A stretch of 64,000 bases of DNA from Natrinema altunense (GCF_000731985.1 NZ_JNCS01000004.1:186001-250000); one strand, 5' to 3'; counted from the stretch's first letter, positions 53,243 through 63,172 are shown. Translations and numbers: made by a program. The notes: a model not told the origin generated them from the letters alone.

Positions 53243-53626
53243 TTATCGAGCGGCGTCGTCGGTCCCGTCCTCTCCGCCCGCCGCTTCGTCGGCGACCGTC
53301 TCCTCAAGGAGATCCTCGATTTCGTCCTCGCGTGGACGACGGTCGATGCGTTCGTCGACGGTTTCGATCCGTTGCTGGACCGTGTCGACTTGCTCGCCGA
53401 TCGTCTGTTCGACGGCATCTTCGACCGTCTCTTCGACCTCCCTCGTCATCCATTCCGGATCGAAGCGCGCCATCTTCCAGATCACATGTAATGCGTACGA
53501 TACGAGGACGCCTAACCCGAGCGCTAACCCGACTCGCGTTCCCTCGACGACGATCAAGACGACCGAGACGAAAATCAGGCCGCCGTAGGCGAGATCGATG
53601 ATCGCGTCGAGATAGCGCGGCTTCAT
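53243..53626 (-). CDS. Membrane protein with C-terminal coiled coil
   Basis: 127 residues. Two membrane helices (IIDLAYGGLIFVSVVLIVV, then VGLALGLGVLVSYALHVIW) are followed by an amphipathic, acidic coiled coil (EVEETVEDAVEQTIGEQVDT, later IETVDERIDRR). No function is recognised. The ATG at 53626 is preferred to the long extension, which overlaps a transporter remnant. Confidence 0.6.
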   Translation of the reverse strand: MKPRYLDAIIDLAYGGLIFVSVVLIVVEGTRVGLALGLGVLVSYALHVIWKMARFDPEWMTREVEETVEDAVEQTIGEQVDTVQQRIETVDERIDRRPREDEIEDLLEETVADEAAGGEDGTDDAAR

Positions 53627-53700
53627 CGCTCGGTCAGCCCCTTCAGCGCAGTCGCAAGTTGGGTTCGAACTCGATCCATACGGGTTCGCACCACGTGCCG

Positions 53701-53995
53701 TCATTTCAGGGTACCGTGTGAAATCACTTTGGGGAATCTGCATCGGACGTCCCAGAACGCGATCCCAAGGCCGGTGACCACCGATAGCAGCAACTGCAGC
53801 GGCGTACCGATGCGAGCCCGCGAAGTCGGTCATTCGCCGTCCCAATTCCCGAACGGGTCCGATCCGGCCGATCCCGCTGCTGAGAATCAACATCGCCGGC
53901 ACGGTGACGGTCGCCTCGTTCGCGAACCCGGAGATATCGGTCTCGGAATCGACTCCCGTCCAGGGCTCGAGGACGACGACGGCGATGGTCGGTCG
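53701..53995 (-). pseudogene. Fragment of an SLC13-type (TrkA-C-linked) permease
   Basis: The minus-strand frame from 53995 reads VVVLEPWTGVDSETDISGFA, then ATVTVPAMLILSSGIGRIGP and VRELGRRMTDFAG, which resembles helices 2-3 of haloarchaeal SLC13 permeases. After a one-base shift near 53820 it continues as IGTPLQLLLSVVTGLGIAFW and stops at 53701. Both the start and the remaining 400 or so residues are missing. It is a remnant left between the coiled-coil gene and hisA. Confidence 0.55.
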
Positions 53996-54039
53996 GCGAA
54001 ACCGTCGCCTTTACTCGCGCTGGCCCCGCGCACTCGAGT

Positions 54040-54792
54040 ATGACCGACGACGCGAACGGCGAGGGCGAGAGCTTCGAGGTGATACCGGCGGTCGACATCC
54101 AAGACGGCGAGGTCGTCCAGCTCGTTCAGGGGGAGCGCGGGACCGAAAAGACCTACGGCGATCCGGTCGCGGCCGCCCGCCGGTGGATCGACGCCGGGGC
54201 GGAAACGCTGCACCTCGTCGATCTCGACGGTGCGTTCGAGGGTGAACGGGGGAACGCGGGGGCCATCGATGCGGTGATCGATGCCGTCGACGTGCCGACG
54301 CAACTGGGCGGCGGAATCCGCACTGCCGAAGACGCGATCGACCTGCTCGAGCGCGGCGTCGATCGGGTCATCCTCGGTACCGCAGCGGTCGAGCGCCCCG
54401 AGATCGTCGCGGAGATCAGCGAGGACCGTCCCGACAGCGTCGTGGTCAGCCTCGACGCGAAAGACGGCGAAGTCGTCGTCGAGGGATGGACCGAAGGGGC
54501 GGGTATCAGTCCCGTCGAGGCCGCCCGCCGGTACGCGGATCTCGGGGCCGCCGCGATCCTCTTTACGAACGTCGACGTCGAGGGGCGACTCGAGGGCGTC
54601 GCCACCGAGCCGGTTCGCGAACTGGTCGACGCGACCGACATTCCCGTGATCGCCAGCGGCGGCGTCGCGACGCTCGCGGACGTACGGGCCCTCGAGGACG
54701 CCGGCGCGGCGGCGGTCGTCGTCGGAAGCGCGCTCTACGAGGGCAATTTCACGCTCGCGGAGGCGCAAGCGACGGTCGACGCTGGCGAGTAG
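54040..54792 (+). CDS. hisA: ProFAR isomerase (HisA)
   Basis: 250 residues forming a TIM barrel. It isomerises ProFAR to PRFAR in histidine synthesis. FEVIPAVDIQDGEVVQLVQG has the first catalytic Asp; VEVSLDAKDGEVVVEG-like sequence and the second Asp in TNVDVEGRLEG mark the other half; phosphate loops are GGGIRTAED and IASGGVATLADV. hisB lies about 860 bp downstream and hisI is 41 kb to the left, so the pathway is scattered. Confidence 0.94.
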   Translation: MTDDANGEGESFEVIPAVDIQDGEVVQLVQGERGTEKTYGDPVAAARRWIDAGAETLHLVDLDGAFEGERGNAGAIDAVIDAVDVPTQLGGGIRTAEDAIDLLERGVDRVILGTAAVERPEIVAEISEDRPDSVVVSLDAKDGEVVVEGWTEGAGISPVEAARRYADLGAAAILFTNVDVEGRLEGVATEPVRELVDATDIPVIASGGVATLADVRALEDAGAAAVVVGSALYEGNFTLAEAQATVDAGE

Positions 54793-54881
54793 TCCGCGGT
54801 CGTTCCCCGCGTCTCGAGTCGACGAATCACCATGGAATCGATACCGAACACTGAAGATGTCAAGCGGATACCTACGTGCTG

Positions 54882-55055
54882 ATGGCAGACCGTGACTCCC
54901 ACGGGGCGGATCACGTCCGGATGGCCGTGTTTGTCGCACTCCTCCCGGCGATGGTGTTCATCGGACCGCTCACCGCGATTCTCGGACTTGCCGTCGTGTT
55001 CTTTGCGCTCCACGAGACCGAGTCGGACGACAGCGAGCCGGTCGGAACGGCGTAA
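54882..55055 (+). CDS. Small membrane protein (57 aa)
   Basis: 57 residues: a polar N-terminus (MADRDSHGADHVR), two hydrophobic stretches (MAVFVALLPAMVFIGPLTAI and LGLAVVFFAL), and an acidic end. It is shorter than usual annotation cut-offs, but codon bias and an ATG in good context support it. Function unknown. Confidence 0.5.
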   Translation: MADRDSHGADHVRMAVFVALLPAMVFIGPLTAILGLAVVFFALHETESDDSEPVGTA

Positions 55056-55122
55056 ACGGCGAGCGGACCAATTCGATGGCCGAGGGGACGACGGCGCGTG
55101 ACTCGAGGCGCGCTCAGCGAGG

Positions 55123-55389
55123 TTAGCCGTTGTAGCCATGCCCGACGTAGAGGGCAAGGACGTTGGCCGCCAACAGGAGGAGGAAGGTCAGCGTGACGGT
55201 CGGATCCCCGAGCCCCTGTGCGAGGAGGGGGAGATGCACGAAGGGCAGGGCGATGGCACACCAGAACGACAGGAACTGGGCGGGCCCTTTGAGCGAGCGG
55301 ACGAACCGCTCGGCGTAGTCGCGGCTTGGCTCCGCATCAGGGCTTGACGGGGCGATCGATTCGTTCGAAACGGGGGAGGGGTTGGACAT
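55123..55389 (-). CDS. Small two-helix membrane protein
   Basis: 88 residues. A Ser/Pro-rich, acidic N-terminus is followed by a helix FLSFWCAIALPFVHLPLLAQ and another, TLTFLLLLAANVLALYVGHG. Convergent with the 57-residue protein gene and divergent from hisB. No family is recognised. Confidence 0.65.
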   Translation of the reverse strand: MSNPSPVSNESIAPSSPDAEPSRDYAERFVRSLKGPAQFLSFWCAIALPFVHLPLLAQGLGDPTVTLTFLLLLAANVLALYVGHGYNG

Positions 55390-55653
55390 CGAAACGGGTC
55401 ACCTCTTCTCGAGTACGACATTCAGCTACCGGATCATATAAGCGGCCGAAGATTGGCGTCGTTTCGGTCCGTTTCACTCGGGCTAATGAGAGGCAAACGA
55501 CGTTTTGAAACTCGATATAACACACGGAGACATTTTATAACTCGTTCTCAGCCGATATTCACGAATCGTGACGGACGCGGGAACTGAACTCGATCGATCC
55601 CGTCGACGGCGACGAGCGGAACCGCCTTGTATCGGGGGCGGCATGACTCTCCC

Positions 55654-56241
55654 ATGAGCGAGCGAACGGCGACTGTCACCCGTGCGACGGCCGAGACGAC
55701 GATCGAGTGTACGCTCGAGATAGACGGCAGCGGGACGGCCACGGTCGAGACCGGTATCGGCTTCTTCGATCACATGCTGACGTCGTTCGCCAAACACGGC
55801 CTGTTCGACCTCGAGATCGAGTGTGACGGCGACCTCGAGATCGACGACCACCACACGGTCGAGGACGTCGCGATCGTGCTCGGCGAGGCCATCGACGACG
55901 CGCTGGGTGACCGGGCGGGGATCGTCCGCTACGCCGACCGGCGAGTCCCGCTCGACGAGGCCGTCGCGGGGACGGTCGTCGACGTCAGCGGGCGGCCGCG
56001 CTTCTACTTCGACGGGGGCTTTTCGCAGGCGCGGATCGGCGGGTTCACCAGCGACATGGCCCGCCACTTCGCCGAATCGCTGGCGATGAACGCCGGGTTG
56101 ACACTCCACCTCGAGGTCGACGGCGAGAACGCCCACCACGAGGTCGAAGCCCTGTTCAAGGCGCTCGCCCGGAGCCTCGACGACGCGACGCGACGCGACG
56201 AGCGACGGGAGGGGACGCCCAGCACGAAGGGGACGCTGTAG
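55654..56241 (+). CDS. hisB: Imidazoleglycerol-phosphate dehydratase (HisB)
   Basis: 195 residues, a manganese enzyme that dehydrates IGP. The metal-binding His clusters are seen as [24 protein letters not shown], and [12 protein letters not shown] plus [13 protein letters not shown]. It is the monofunctional form, without the phosphatase domain of enterobacterial HisB. The ATG at 55654 is chosen over 55627. Confidence 0.95.
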   Translation: MSERTATVTRATAETTIECTLEIDGSGTATVETGIGFFDHMLTSFAKHGLFDLEIECDGDLEIDDHHTVEDVAIVLGEAIDDALGDRAGIVRYADRRVPLDEAVAGTVVDVSGRPRFYFDGGFSQARIGGFTSDMARHFAESLAMNAGLTLHLEVDGENAHHEVEALFKALARSLDDATRRDERREGTPSTKGTL

Positions 56242-56298
56242 CCGTTTGCCGCGCGGATCCGTCCGGACGCGGGACTCGGTAGGCGTGCGGCCGTCAGC

Positions 56299-57096
56299 TT
56301 ACGAGCGTCGAAGCTTGCCACGTTTTTCGACGAACTCGTCCTCGGCGACGGCGTAGTCGACGATCGCCGCTGCCTCGGGGCGCTCGAGGTCGTAGGCCCC
56401 CGCCGCCAGTTCCTCGACGGCGCTGCGGTCCATCGGAAACTCGCGGTTGCGAAGGAGGCGAACGACCTTACTGTAAGCCGTCGGCGGACCGGTCGGCGCA
56501 TCGGTCGCGGCGGCTTCGTCGGGCGGCGACTCGTCGGCCGCCGCCTGGTCGGTCGAATCGGCCGCGGCCGCCGTCCCTGTCTCGGTCTTCTTCGACTCGG
56601 TCTCCGCCGACTCGATCGAGCCGTCGCCGGCCGCCCGCTCGGTGCGCTCGAAGGTGATCCCGTCTTCGAGGACCGACTCCGCGGGCGCTCCCGACTGCGA
56701 TCCCGAGTCGAGATCAGGGTCACCCTCGGCCCCCGCGCCGTCTCGAGGGCTCGTCCGCTCGTCGCGCTCCGCCGACGCGTCCGAGACGGTCGCGTTCGGG
56801 CTGGTGGTCCGCCGTCGCTTCTCCGTCGATCGATCGGCGCTGGCGACGACATCCTCGGCGCCGTCGGATGCGTCGGTGGGAATGCCGTCCCGATCGCGAT
56901 CCGTAGTGTCAGGTCCGCGCTCGACGCCGGCCCGGGCGAGCAGCGGTTCGAGCAGCGTCTCGAGTCGGTCCTTGCAGTCGCGGCAGGGAACGACGCGGCG
57001 CTGTTCGGTTTCGGTCGGCTCGAGTTCGGGAGGAACGATCTCGAACGCGCCGATCGCCTCGGCACCACAGAAGTCACAGCTCCGGAGTTCGCGCAT
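56299..57096 (-). CDS. Zinc-binding protein with long acidic linker
   Basis: 265 residues. The N-terminal zinc module is CDFCGAEAIG and PCRDCKDRLETLLE (two CxxC). A disordered, Asp/Ser/Glu-rich linker covers about 65-195. The C-terminal 70 residues form helices (YSKVVRLLRNREFPMDRSAV, then EELAAGAYDLE). Haloarchaea have such proteins near translation or repair genes, but I do not know the role. The ATG at 57096 is favoured by family-like MRELRSCDFC. Confidence 0.65.
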   Translation of the reverse strand: MRELRSCDFCGAEAIGAFEIVPPELEPTETEQRRVVPCRDCKDRLETLLEPLLARAGVERGPDTTDRDRDGIPTDASDGAEDVVASADRSTEKRRRTTSPNATVSDASAERDERTSPRDGAGAEGDPDLDSGSQSGAPAESVLEDGITFERTERAAGDGSIESAETESKKTETGTAAAADSTDQAAADESPPDEAAATDAPTGPPTAYSKVVRLLRNREFPMDRSAVEELAAGAYDLERPEAAAIVDYAVAEDEFVEKRGKLRRS

Positions 57097-57236
57097 AGTG
57101 TCGGCCTGCACGGGAACGGTGAAAAATCATCCGTCAGACGACGTTCCGGGCGGCCGATCGCGAGCGGGCCGCCGCCGACGCCGGCCGAGACCGATCACCG
57201 GACATTATACCGGCGCGGCCGTACACTCCGCAACGA

Positions 57237-57740
57237 ATGTTCGACGAGATCATGGAGAAGTTCGAGGGGTCGCCGAGCCAGCAGGCGGTGATCCGGTTGC
57301 TGCTCGAGCGCGGGTTTTCGGTCAACGACGACGGCCGGGTCGTCTCCGGCGGCATCGAGATTCCGAACACGGGAATCGCCCGCGAGATCGGCGTCGACCG
57401 ACGGGTCGTCGACTCGACGACCGACGTCATCCTCGAGGACCCCGAGCTACGGCGGATCTTCCAGAACATCTCGCAGGTACCGAGCCTGATGGATCTGGCG
57501 CCGGTCCTGGATCTGACCGTCCTCTCCGTCGAGGTGACCGACGCCGAACAGGAGGGGATCGTTGCCGAAGTCACCGGCACACTGGCCGACCACGACATCT
57601 CGATCCGCCAGACGATCAGCGAGGACCCCGAGTTCACCGACGAGCCACGGCTCTACCTGATCACCGACGAGGAGCTATCGGGCGAGGTAATCACTGCGAT
57701 CCGCGACCTCTCGTTCGTCCGAAAGATCGAGATTCAGTGA
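57237..57740 (+). CDS. ACT-domain amino-acid-binding regulator
   Basis: 167 residues. The first 75 form a helix-turn-helix-like region (QQAVIRLLLERGFSVNDDGR and IAREIGVDRRVVDSTTDVIL). The C-terminal half is an ACT domain (LSVEVTDAEQEGIVAEVTGT, then RLYLITDEELSG), which binds small amino acids. Likely a transcription or enzyme regulator that reads amino-acid levels. The position close to hisA and hisB is suggestive only. Confidence 0.8.
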   Translation: MFDEIMEKFEGSPSQQAVIRLLLERGFSVNDDGRVVSGGIEIPNTGIAREIGVDRRVVDSTTDVILEDPELRRIFQNISQVPSLMDLAPVLDLTVLSVEVTDAEQEGIVAEVTGTLADHDISIRQTISEDPEFTDEPRLYLITDEELSGEVITAIRDLSFVRKIEIQ

Positions 57741-57747
57741 CCGACGG

Positions 57748-58155
57748 TCAGTCGTCGCCCTCGACAGCGACGGTGTCCGCGAAGTCGTCGAGGATCGACT
57801 CGAGCGCGCTGGTGAGTTCCTCGAACCGTTCCATCGACATGTCGTCGGTCGTCACCCAGACGCCGTGTGGCCCGCGAATGACCCGCGAGAGGTATCCGTT
57901 CTCGAACATGCGGATGGTCGCCTGGTACTCGCCGAGTTGCGTGTTCCGGTAGGCCGACTGGGAGCGAAAGCCCAGCCGCTCGTGTTCGGCGAAGCCGATC
58001 AGATCCGCGGTCTGTTCCAGGTCCGAACGGAGGTACAACTGCTCGATGTCGTCCTCGGTAAAGTACGTGATGCTGCGCAGCTCGTCACCCACCGTCGTCC
58101 GACAGCTACTGTAGATTTCGTCCGCGAGTTCGGCATCGATAGTCTCGCCGTGCAT
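57748..58155 (-). CDS. Conserved haloarchaeal protein, unknown function
   Basis: 135 residues starting MHGETIDAELADEIYSSCRT. It is an alpha/beta protein with SITYFTEDDIEQLYLRSDLE and a beta-hairpin YLSRVIRGPHGVWVTTDD. Function is not recognised. Convergent with the ACT gene, with an 8-bp gap. The ATG at 58155 is preferred to 58182. Confidence 0.68.
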   Translation of the reverse strand: MHGETIDAELADEIYSSCRTTVGDELRSITYFTEDDIEQLYLRSDLEQTADLIGFAEHERLGFRSQSAYRNTQLGEYQATIRMFENGYLSRVIRGPHGVWVTTDDMSMERFEELTSALESILDDFADTVAVEGDD

Positions 58156-58351
58156 GTGTCCACACAGCGCATGGAGGACCAATAGCGTACGGGTCCCAGC
58201 GAAACGTTCCCACGGTCCGGCCCCGTTCCCCGACGCGAGACGGGCGGGACCGACGGTCTCTTTTCGCGGCCCGGCGTAGCACCGCTATGCTCCGCTTCGA
58301 GACGCCGTCTCCGCGTCGGTACGTCCGCCGACGAGACGAGGGAGGGCGGCC

Positions 58352-58969
58352 GTGAGCCGGGCGTATCGTACCGTTCCGGAACCGGCCACCGCCGAGTTCG
58401 TCGTCCAGGGTTCGGAGTTCATCGGGCACGTCCGACCCGTCGAATCCGTCGACGCGGCCGAAACGTTCGTCGACGCCGTTCGCGAGGAGTACGCCGACGC
58501 GACCCACAACGTGCCCGCCTATCGCGTCCGGGCCGGCGACGAGGAGACCGACGGTCACTTCCTCCGGGAGTACTCGAGCGACGACGGCGAACCCTCCGGA
58601 TCGGCCGGGAAACCGGCGCTGAACGTCCTCGCGCAACAGGACCTCGAGAACTGCGCGGTCGTCGTGACGCGCTACTACGGCGGGACGAACCTCGGCGTCG
58701 GCGGCCTCGTCCGGGCTTACTCCCGCGCCGTGAAAGAGGCAGTCGAAGCGGCCGGCATCGTCGAGGAGCGGCCACACGAACGGGTCGTGATCACCGTCGC
58801 GTACGACGATTCCGGAACCGTGCGGTCGATCCTGGAGAGCGAGGGCTACGAGTTCGCGGCCGACTACGAGGCCACAGTCAGTTTCGACGTTCGCGTCCCG
58901 CGCGCGGAGGGCGAGGCGTTCCGCGATCGCATTCGGAGCGCAACGAGCGGGCGCGCCGACCTCGCGTGA
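58352..58969 (+). CDS. YigZ/IMPACT-family protein
   Basis: 205 residues from a GTG. The N-terminal UPF0029 domain shows EFIGHVRPVESVDAAETFVD, HNVPAYRV, SDDGEPSGSAGKP and VVVTRYYGGTNLGVGGLVRAY, the family signature. A C-terminal DUF1949-like ferredoxin fold has ERVVITVAYDDSGTVRSIL. Related proteins affect translation control or proline turnover; the archaeal role is not settled. Confidence 0.87.
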   Translation: MSRAYRTVPEPATAEFVVQGSEFIGHVRPVESVDAAETFVDAVREEYADATHNVPAYRVRAGDEETDGHFLREYSSDDGEPSGSAGKPALNVLAQQDLENCAVVVTRYYGGTNLGVGGLVRAYSRAVKEAVEAAGIVEERPHERVVITVAYDDSGTVRSILESEGYEFAADYEATVSFDVRVPRAEGEAFRDRIRSATSGRADLA

Positions 58970-59009
58970 CGGATCGACGCGGGAGACGACCGGCAGCCGC
59001 TGCGAGGCA

Positions 59010-59879
59010 TCAGCCGGCGGCTCGGTTCGGGAGCCGTCGTTCGATTTCCTCGTGTGCCGTCTCGAGAGCCGCGAGTTCGTCGCGTTCGAATCGCACGTCG
59101 AAGAGCCCGCGATCGAGGACGAGTTCGTCCTCGCGGAGTCGGACGTGAGCGACGTCGTCCCACAGTACGATCGATCGGGTGTACGGTCGTTGCTTGACCA
59201 GTCCGGCGTCGTGAACGCGGAGTTCGGGCGTTGCCCCCATCGATCCGATCCGCCATCGGCCCTCGGCGAGCCCGCTACAGAGCCAGAGTACTGCCAGGCC
59301 GGCCCACACGATCGATTGCAGCCAGTCGCCGCGATACGCGTTGGCAGCGCCGAGCAGCAGCCACGTGGCGAACACGACGGCGTCCAGCACGGGACTGCTC
59401 GGCGGCTCCCACTGCCACGTGGCGACGGGCGCGTCACCCGTAACGGCGTCCACGTATCGGGTCTGTGCCATCCACTTGACGAGACCGCCCGTGAGAGCGA
59501 CGGCGATCGTCGACACGAGTGCGACGACCGCCACCCGCGACTCGAGCGGCCCGACCAGTGATGCGGCAGCCGCCATCCCGAACGGGGCGGCCGGGAGGAC
59601 GAGCGCCGCTCGTCGGCGTCGGGTTCGACCGAGACGGACGGCCAGCCCGGGGCTACGTCCCGCGAGGGCGATGCCAGCGAGACACCCGCCTCCCAAACCG
59701 ACGACGGACGTGCCGGTCACCGTGATCGAAGCCATCTCGGGGCGGCTCAGAACGGCCATCGCCGTCACGAGCCCCGCGACGAGAACGCCGACGTAGCCGC
59801 CGAACGCGAGTCGAAACGCGCGGTCCGGCGGGGTAGCGTCGTCGGCCGCACGCGAACGAGCCGGCTCCCGATCGGTCAT
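59010..59879 (-). CDS. Six-helix membrane protein with C-terminal PH-like domain
   Basis: 289 residues. Helices appear as GYVGVLVAGLVTAMAVLS, VTGTSVVGLGGGCLAGIALA, AALVLPAAPFGMAAAASLVG, VAVVALVSTIAVALTGGLV, and two more around LLLGAANAYRGDWLQSIVWA. The C-terminal about 90 residues are beta-rich and end in a helix (FERDELAALETAHEEIERRL), like bacterial PH domains. Function unknown. Confidence 0.65.
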   Translation of the reverse strand: MTDREPARSRAADDATPPDRAFRLAFGGYVGVLVAGLVTAMAVLSRPEMASITVTGTSVVGLGGGCLAGIALAGRSPGLAVRLGRTRRRRAALVLPAAPFGMAAAASLVGPLESRVAVVALVSTIAVALTGGLVKWMAQTRYVDAVTGDAPVATWQWEPPSSPVLDAVVFATWLLLGAANAYRGDWLQSIVWAGLAVLWLCSGLAEGRWRIGSMGATPELRVHDAGLVKQRPYTRSIVLWDDVAHVRLREDELVLDRGLFDVRFERDELAALETAHEEIERRLPNRAAG

Positions 59880-59922
59880 GCCCGAACCTTTGGCCGGTCG
59901 TGTTAAAATAGTAACGAGAGTG

Positions 59923-62625
59923 TTACGCGTCGCCCGGAGCTGGCGTGGCGGTCCCTAACTCGGACCCGGACGAACGGGTGGCGTTCCGGTACGACAGCGA
60001 GACGAGAATCGCCAGTCCGAGTGTCCGGAGCGGGAGCGTTACGGAGAGGCCGGTGAGGCCGACGGACACCCCGACCAGCGAGAGGGCGGCCTCGAGGACG
60101 AGGAGCGGAATCTCGGGGACCATCAGGAGGATCGATGCGACCGCGTACAGTGCGCGGCTACTGGACCCGACCGGGGAATACTGACAGCCGATGATCGTGA
60201 CGCCGAGCGCGTACACGCCGAGGAACATCCCGAGAACGGGAACGGCGACCTCGGGGAGGAAGAAGCCGAGATCCGAGATATCGGACCAGCCGATGATATC
60301 CCACTGACCGCCGGTCTCCCGGACGAGCAAGATCCCCGGGGAGAACACGAACGCGAACGGAACGAGGATCTTGTTCAGCGAGAGGAGGAACGCGGCGGTC
60401 GCGGTCTTGAGTTCGTCGGCTTTCGCGATTCCCGCACCGGCGAAGGCGGCGACGGCCACCGGCGGGGTAACGTCCGCCATCAGTCCGAAGTAGAGGATGA
60501 AGAGATGGCCCGCGATGATCCAGACGCCGAGGTCCTCCATCGGTCCGCCGAGCATCGCGACCAAGATGATGTACATCGCGGTCGTGGGCATCCCCATTCC
60601 GAAGATGATCGCCGCGATTCCCGTCAGGACGAGCAAGAGAAGGATCGACCCGGCGCTGACAGTGTTGATAAGCGCCGCGAGATTCGGGCCGAGTCCGGAG
60701 ACACTGATAACCCCTGGGACGACGCCAGCAGCGGCGACTGCGATGACGACCGTCGTCGCGGTTCGTGCACCGGATTCCATCGATTTCAGCACGAACGTCC
60801 CGAGGCGATAGCCGGTGTTCTCGGCGAGCGATGGTCGGTTAAGGAACTCAGCACTGCGGCGGGCGGACTCGTCGACTGCCTCGTCGAGATCGAGCAGCGG
60901 CGAATCCGCGTAGGGTCGAGCGAGCAGGAAGGCGACGCTGATGAGGACGGCGATCACGCCCAGATCGGACACCGAAGCGGCTACTGCGGCACCGATCGAG
61001 TAGGGATCGGCTGCCGTCTCGAGGCCGAGGGCCACCCGTACTGCACCACCGAGTCCGACCCCATAGCTCGCGAAAGTCGCGACCTGAGCGGCGAAGAGCG
61101 CGGCGATCGACCCCAGCAGCGGGACGCGCGTCCGTTCGTTATCGGCGGCGACGACCGAGATCAGCGCGACGATGGCGACGATCGTGTACCAGCCGGCGCG
61201 AGCGATCGAGAGACGAGCGAAGATCAGGAAGTAGATCAAGAGGACGACCGGGACCAGATAGAACCAGCCGGTTCGGAGTTCGTCGAGGGCGTTCGGCAGT
61301 TCCGAACGCGGTAGTCCGCCGATACCGCCGCGCACGGCTTCGAAGTGGACCATCACCCACATGCCGAAGAAGAAGGCGACGGCTGGCAGAGTCGCGGCCA
61401 TAATTACGTCCGCGTACGGCGTTCCGGTGTACTCGACGATGAGGAACGCGGCCGCACCCATCACGGGCGGCAGAATCTGGCCGCCCGACGAGGCCGAGGA
61501 CTCCACGGCACCGGAGAAATCGGGCGAGTAACCCGACCGTTTCATCAGCGGAATCGTGAACGCACCCGTCGTCACGGTGTTCGCGATCGACGACCCGCTG
61601 AGCATTCCCATAAACCCGCTCGAGACGACGCTCGCCTTCGCCGGGCCGCCCTTTCGAGTTCCAGTCGCGGAGTAGGCGAGATCGATGAACCACTTGCCGG
61701 CACCGCTCATCTCGAGGAAGGCACCGAAGAGGATGAAAATGTAGATATACCGGACGCTGACCGTGACGGGGACGCTAAAGACGCCCGCCTCGACCGTATA
61801 CCAGAGGTTGTAGACGATGCCTCCCCAGGTCTCGGGCAGGGTCGAAAGGGCACCGATGGGCGAATCGCTCGGGATGAGATACCCCCACCGGGCGTAGGCG
61901 ATAAACAGTGTGACCAGCGACATGAGGTGGATACCCAGCGTTCGCCTGGTCGCCTCGAGCACCAGCAGGATTCCGAGGGCACCGAGGAGGAACGCACACG
62001 AGACCTCGTCCAGCGGAACCCCGAGCATCGCGACCGCGGTGACGAGCGGCTCGAGTATGGGGTACACGTCGTGTATCGGCCGACCGCTCTGGATGCCGAA
62101 CACGGCGAGATCCTGAATCGCTTCGAACTCGGTGACGATATAGTACGTGGGAAAGAGCGAAAGGACGACGAGCACGATATCGACCGGCGTGACCCGATCC
62201 ATCGATGGATCGACGGCGGCCCACCGAACAGCGTCCGCGAGTCGCGTCGTCGCGCTCGAGAGCGGGTGGCTCGCACCGAACTGAGACCGGACGGCCGGCG
62301 GAATCCGACCGAGTCGCCTGGCGACGAACCCATCTCCCCGACTCCCGGGGAAGAGGAGGAACGCGAGGATCAGCGCGAACGTGACGTGGACCGCGTTGAC
62401 CTGGAGTTGCTGAAGCGAGAGTTCGAACTGGCCGCCGCCCGGGAACGGCACGGCGAAGGTGCGCCCGCGGGCAGCCAACCACAGTTGAAACGCCGAGAGC
62501 AGGATGCCGATCAGTGCGACGGCGACGACTGCGGGCCCCTGAAGGGTACGGCGACGCTCGACTTCCTGCATGATCTCTTCTTGTTCTTCTTCCGAAACCG
62601 TCTCGGTATTCGTATCAATGCTCAT
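59923..62625 (-). CDS. TRAP transporter fused permease (4TM-12TM)
   Basis: 900 residues of the fused TAXI-type TRAP permease. It couples uptake of an organic acid to an ion gradient with the solute-binding partner encoded at 63205. The N-terminal third supplies the DctQ-like segment and the rest is DctM-like: GFMGMLSGSSIANTVTTGAF, then SASSGGQILPPVMGAAAFL, and GMGMPTTAMYIILVAMLGGP are all signature loops. It begins 2 nt after the DUF1850 stop, so it is co-translated. Confidence 0.93.
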   Translation of the reverse strand: MSIDTNTETVSEEEQEEIMQEVERRRTLQGPAVVAVALIGILLSAFQLWLAARGRTFAVPFPGGGQFELSLQQLQVNAVHVTFALILAFLLFPGSRGDGFVARRLGRIPPAVRSQFGASHPLSSATTRLADAVRWAAVDPSMDRVTPVDIVLVVLSLFPTYYIVTEFEAIQDLAVFGIQSGRPIHDVYPILEPLVTAVAMLGVPLDEVSCAFLLGALGILLVLEATRRTLGIHLMSLVTLFIAYARWGYLIPSDSPIGALSTLPETWGGIVYNLWYTVEAGVFSVPVTVSVRYIYIFILFGAFLEMSGAGKWFIDLAYSATGTRKGGPAKASVVSSGFMGMLSGSSIANTVTTGAFTIPLMKRSGYSPDFSGAVESSASSGGQILPPVMGAAAFLIVEYTGTPYADVIMAATLPAVAFFFGMWVMVHFEAVRGGIGGLPRSELPNALDELRTGWFYLVPVVLLIYFLIFARLSIARAGWYTIVAIVALISVVAADNERTRVPLLGSIAALFAAQVATFASYGVGLGGAVRVALGLETAADPYSIGAAVAASVSDLGVIAVLISVAFLLARPYADSPLLDLDEAVDESARRSAEFLNRPSLAENTGYRLGTFVLKSMESGARTATTVVIAVAAAGVVPGVISVSGLGPNLAALINTVSAGSILLLLVLTGIAAIIFGMGMPTTAMYIILVAMLGGPMEDLGVWIIAGHLFILYFGLMADVTPPVAVAAFAGAGIAKADELKTATAAFLLSLNKILVPFAFVFSPGILLVRETGGQWDIIGWSDISDLGFFLPEVAVPVLGMFLGVYALGVTIIGCQYSPVGSSSRALYAVASILLMVPEIPLLVLEAALSLVGVSVGLTGLSVTLPLRTLGLAILVSLSYRNATRSSGSELGTATPAPGDA

Positions 62626-62626
62626 A

Positions 62627-63172
62627 TCAATGTAGAATCGTATCGGCCCTCGGAACAGAATCGGTCTCGGTGGACGACTCTGTCAGAAGCGGGCCAGCAA
62701 ACAATCGATCGTCGACGGAGACGACGACGGGCCCGTCGGAGCGTTCGACCAGATCGTACCGCTCGCCGTCGATCACGAGTTCGTGACCGGCGATCGAACC
62801 GGGTACGACGGGCAGTTCCTCGTACGTCTCGTTGCGCGTCACAACGAGGCCTTCGTCGGTCCGTTCCATCGACTCGGCGGCGGGGAGTCCCGCACCGTGG
62901 GAGCTAAATACCATCCTGACCATCCGCAACTCGGACCCATCGACGACGTACACGTCCTCGACCGGCGTCTTTTCGACGCTATGAGTGTACGCCAGCGTCA
63001 CCTCGTCACCGTCGTCGACCGGCACCTCGAGCATGGGCTCGCCAGAATCGGCATCAGCGACCACGAGCGTCTGTCCGCCCGCAGCTGACGCCACGACGAC
63101 TACCGATGCGAGGAGGACTGCCACCACGACGAGCGCGCCGACAGTAACGGACCGTCTAGTCGGTCGTTTCAT
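62627..63172 (-). CDS. DUF1850 protein of a TRAP operon
   Basis: 181 residues. A signal-anchor (SVTVGALVVVAVLLASVVVV) precedes a short beta domain with the DUF1850 landmarks YTHSVEKTPVEDVYVV and FSSHGAGLPA. DUF1850 genes accompany TAXI-TRAP systems, and this one lies exactly between binding protein and permease. Function unclear, probably an accessory of the transporter. Confidence 0.88.
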   Translation of the reverse strand: MKRPTRRSVTVGALVVVAVLLASVVVVASAAGGQTLVVADADSGEPMLEVPVDDGDEVTLAYTHSVEKTPVEDVYVVDGSELRMVRMVFSSHGAGLPAAESMERTDEGLVVTRNETYEELPVVPGSIAGHELVIDGERYDLVERSDGPVVVSVDDRLFAGPLLTESSTETDSVPRADTILH

